From positions 682,001 to 746,000 of the forward strand of contig NZ_JAAAKZ010000002.1 in assembly GCF_009905605.1 (NCBI RefSeq): 64,000 bases of DNA, in the 5' to 3' direction. Positions 61,597 through 64,000 of this stretch are shown here, in pieces (the stretch's first letter is position 1; every line of letters starts with the position of its first letter). The position numbers and the translations under genes are program-made. Source of the DNA: Runella sp. CRIBMP (GTDB lineage: Bacteria > Bacteroidota > Bacteroidia > Cytophagales > Spirosomataceae). The notes under the pieces were generated by a model. The model was not told the origin of the DNA. It saw only the letters and a list, made by a program, of their open reading frames with translations, and ran no database searches.

Positions 61597-62161
61597 CGAA
61601 ACGTTGATGATTCTGGAGCAAGAAGCCCAGAATCTTTCCGGCTTAGGTGAACATATATCAAAAGTAGGTGAGCTTTTAGAAAAGTATCAAGATACGATAG
61701 ATAAACTTGAAGCAAGTCGCAGCCTAATAGAAGATACAAAAAAGAGTCAGGAAGACTTTAATAAAATACTCTTGAGCAAAATTGGTGACGGACCTGAAGT
61801 CATAAAGAAACAATTATCTTCCTTGGTTGATACTATTGAAGCTACCTTGCGTAATCTACGCTCTGATCAGACAGAACAAGCAAGAGATGTTCGTAAGTTG
61901 CTTGAAAGTACAAATGATGAAATGAAGCGATTTTCAAAGGATATTGAATATATTGTAAAATCAAAAATAGATGAAACACGAAATGATTTAAGGCGCTTAC
62001 TTGAAGAAGAGAGACAAAAGAATCAAAGAAATTTACAAGAAACCGAAAAAAACATTGAAACTGGAATAAAAAGTATTCAAACTACTGTAATTGCCACAGG
62101 AGCTATTATCACTGTAATAATGTTTTTCGTCCTATTAAAAGCAATTGGTTTAATAGGATAA
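61574..62161 (+). CDS. Coiled-coil protein with C-terminal membrane anchor
   Basis: 195 residues. Residues about 5-160 are charged heptad-like sequence rich in Glu, Lys, Leu and Ser (LEKYQDTIDKLEASRSLIE; LRRLLEEERQKNQRNLQE), expected to be a long coiled coil. A single hydrophobic helix (about 171-192: VIATGAIITVIMFFVLLKAIGLIG) ends the protein, so the coiled coil faces the cytoplasm. The start lies 23 bases inside the nuclease-helicase gene, so they are co-translated. No enzymatic motif. It could be the membrane sensor or effector part of the helicase module. Confidence 0.8.
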   Translation: MNPLQKFDETLMILEQEAQNLSGLGEHISKVGELLEKYQDTIDKLEASRSLIEDTKKSQEDFNKILLSKIGDGPEVIKKQLSSLVDTIEATLRNLRSDQTEQARDVRKLLESTNDEMKRFSKDIEYIVKSKIDETRNDLRRLLEEERQKNQRNLQETEKNIETGIKSIQTTVIATGAIITVIMFFVLLKAIGLIG

Positions 62162-62166
62162 CTAAC

Positions 62167-63996
62167 CTACAAATTATACTCCCACCAATCCCTCAAATTA
62201 GTTACAGCACCGCCTTGGGTGGTGCGTTGGCCACCTAGTATGTAAATTTTTTCACCTAAGGAGAATGAAATACAATTATGGCGGTTATCAATGGTTGAAC
62301 TTGGCAATTGAGTCCAAGCATTATTTATTTGAGAATATTGCCACCACTGCTTTGAGTAGGTGGGATTATTTGAATTATTTACAAATGCCGATAATCCAAA
62401 AAAACCAACATTATTGGCTCCTACGGCATCAGAAGTACCTGCTGTAATTGCAATTGGCTGGTTTTGGTTAATAATTATGTTAGTTGGTAAACTTGCTACA
62501 TTGCTCCATGAGACTGATTGTAAATCTATTCGCCAAAGTTCACGGTTGGTCAGCAACAAAAACCCACCTCCTTGCAGCCTAAAGCTGCCGATTGGAAGAG
62601 CCGAATTAATTGGGGAATCTCCCACATAGCTCCATGTATCACTAGCTGGGGTGTATCTGTAAGTAGTTTTATTATAAGAACCAAACAAACTATTTCCTCC
62701 GCCTGAGGTCCAAGTAATCCCTAAAGAAACGATTCCGCTGTTTTGATACGAAAATGCGCTTGAGGCAGAGCGTAAAGTCCCAGGATAGTCATTTTTCTGC
62801 GTCCATTGGTCAGTTGAAATATCGTATTCCCACCAATCACGCAATTGAAATGACAGTAAATTAGAAGCATTCCCTAATCCATAATAGAGCTTATTACCAA
62901 TAGCAAACCCTACTGCTCCACTTCTAATCGTTCCGGGAAATGATTTGCGAATTTGCCAACTGTTTGTCTGTGCTGAAAACTGCCACATTTCATTGGTTTT
63001 TTGTCCACCAGCCAACTCTCCACCAATGATGAAAGCACTTCCCCATAACTCAGAAGTAGTAATGACTGTACTTTCTTTTCGTTCGGTAAAGGGAAGACTT
63101 CCTAAATTATTCCAAGATCCTGCAATTGGAGTTCGAATTGTAAATTGGGGGCCATAAATTGTTTGGCATTCTGTTTGAGCATAAGTGCGACAAGTATAGG
63201 TACGATTCGGCTGTAATGAAAGAACTTGATAGGTTTGAGAAATAGATTCAGCAGTACTATTGAGCAAACGATATTCTGAGCCAACACTTCCAAATTCATC
63301 CGTCCAAGTGATACCAAAATTTTTTACCAGAAACCTCCTCGGATTTTGGAAACTAGCTGAAAATAACGTCCCTCTGGGACTAACAACGGCATTTCTGCCC
63401 GATAAGGTAATTGGAATCGTTGTAGGATATAATGATTTAAGGTTCGTTATGTCTCCATTGGTGAGAGAAATACTTGAAGTTGAAATCGGTGACATAATAC
63501 TTGAGCCATCTTGATCGTTGGGAGCCATTCCCAAAAACAAACCAAGGTGATACATAACTGCCTTGCGGATGGTAGCTTCGGTCCATGCAAAATCTCGGTT
63601 GAGAGTAAGCGTGTTGCCGTCTAGGACACCCAATGTATAGTTTCTGAATGCAAATACGCCTGGAGTAGTTGAATAGGGTAACGCATCCTGTTCTCTGAAT
63701 ACCACATTTAACAAAACACTTCCGCTGGTTCGCTCAATAAATTGCAAATAGGTTCCCGCTTGTGCAAAGCTGCTAAAGCCGCTTCGTATCCAGCCATTGA
63801 TGGCAGAAGCATTTTGCACCCCTGTCGTATTGATGCTATAACTTACCTGGCAGCCACTTATAGCTGGACGTATCGAAGTAGATTGGCTGATAACTACCGC
63901 ATCGCCTCGGTAAAGAGGATACTTTTCGACACAGCTTATGAAGCCAATCGTACAAAAAAAGAATAGGGATATATTGTTTTTAAAAATCCTAGCCAT
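62167..63996 (-). CDS. Lipoprotein with degenerate matrixin-like domain and Kelch repeats
   Basis: 609 residues. Signal peptide with lipobox ending in Cys22 (IGFISC). Residues about 48-170 resemble a matrixin-type metalloprotease, but the zinc motif is lost. The region of HExxHxxGxxH reads Y149-H150-L-G-L153-F-L-G-M-A-P159, so all three His and the catalytic Glu are replaced, while the spacing glycines and a Met-turn-like SIMSP (167-170) remain. Residues about 200-285 look like a fibronectin-type beta domain, and 290-609 are Kelch repeats (e.g. DWWEYDISTDQW, DWWEYNL at the end). It is probably a non-catalytic surface-binding lipoprotein. Convergent with the coiled-coil gene (stops 5 bp apart). 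Confidence 0.78.
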   Translation of the reverse strand: MARIFKNNISLFFFCTIGFISCVEKYPLYRGDAVVISQSTSIRPAISGCQVSYSINTTGVQNASAINGWIRSGFSSFAQAGTYLQFIERTSGSVLLNVVFREQDALPYSTTPGVFAFRNYTLGVLDGNTLTLNRDFAWTEATIRKAVMYHLGLFLGMAPNDQDGSSIMSPISTSSISLTNGDITNLKSLYPTTIPITLSGRNAVVSPRGTLFSASFQNPRRFLVKNFGITWTDEFGSVGSEYRLLNSTAESISQTYQVLSLQPNRTYTCRTYAQTECQTIYGPQFTIRTPIAGSWNNLGSLPFTERKESTVITTSELWGSAFIIGGELAGGQKTNEMWQFSAQTNSWQIRKSFPGTIRSGAVGFAIGNKLYYGLGNASNLLSFQLRDWWEYDISTDQWTQKNDYPGTLRSASSAFSYQNSGIVSLGITWTSGGGNSLFGSYNKTTYRYTPASDTWSYVGDSPINSALPIGSFRLQGGGFLLLTNRELWRIDLQSVSWSNVASLPTNIIINQNQPIAITAGTSDAVGANNVGFFGLSAFVNNSNNPTYSKQWWQYSQINNAWTQLPSSTIDNRHNCISFSLGEKIYILGGQRTTQGGAVTNLRDWWEYNL

Positions 63997-64000
63997 AAAG

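Overview
The window looks like chromosome of a Bacteroidetes bacterium, most likely Cytophagales (Runella/Dyadobacter-like). The evidence is a SusC/SusD pair, several TonB-linked outer-membrane proteins, two secreted proteins with type IX secretion C-terminal sorting domains, the Bacteroidetes promoter pattern TTTG-N19..21-TAnnTTTG in several places, and weak Shine-Dalgarno sequences. No rRNA, CRISPR array, integrase or transposase is visible.

Layout. 0-6.5 kb: end of a membrane protein gene, an AlkA-type DNA glycosylase, and a leftward molybdenum-hydroxylase operon (CoxG-like, 2Fe-2S subunit, Mo subunit, FAD subunit), then an AraC-type regulator. 6.6-9.1 kb: a TonB-dependent receptor and a possible small RNA between a promoter and a strong terminator. 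9.3-12 kb: lipoproteins, a small membrane protein and an esterase. 12.1-22.6 kb: the most coherent functional cluster. A PhnX-like HAD hydrolase and a FAD oxidoreductase of the phosphonate-associated type face rightward SusC, SusD, a secreted propeller/phosphoesterase and a PhnZ-like HD oxygenase. Together they suggest a phosphonate (or phospho-ester) scavenging locus built around a Sus-type importer. 22.6-30 kb: two tandem T9SS-secreted ELWxxDGT-repeat proteins and a FabH-like synthase. 30.2-36.9 kb: a cell-surface glycan operon (two GT2 enzymes, two polytopic membrane proteins, an MBOAT acyltransferase). 37-47.7 kb: a sugar-nucleotide reductase, a TonB-type outer-membrane protein, an isomerase, an acetyltransferase, an M24 peptidase, an RND/MMPL exporter and an SPFH lipoprotein with an unlisted 56-residue membrane protein just upstream. 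48.3-48.9 kb: two tRNA-Val genes next to degenerate duplicated tRNA/terminator debris and a 59-bp near-perfect palindrome. 49-54.5 kb: an SDR, a degenerate receiver domain, a 1-Cys peroxiredoxin, KdgK and an LRR protein.

54.67-64 kb: to the right of a tRNA-Ala gene the sequence becomes visibly AT-richer and accessory. It holds a frameshifted small secreted gene, a membrane protein plus a TPR/beta-barrel protein, a fusion of a PD-(D/E)XK-like nuclease and a RecQ-type helicase that overlaps a gene for a coiled-coil protein with a C-terminal membrane anchor (a candidate defence module), and a lipoprotein with a matrixin-like fold that has lost its zinc site, followed by Kelch repeats. The two strongest leads are the Sus-linked phosphonate locus and the nuclease-helicase/membrane coiled-coil pair.
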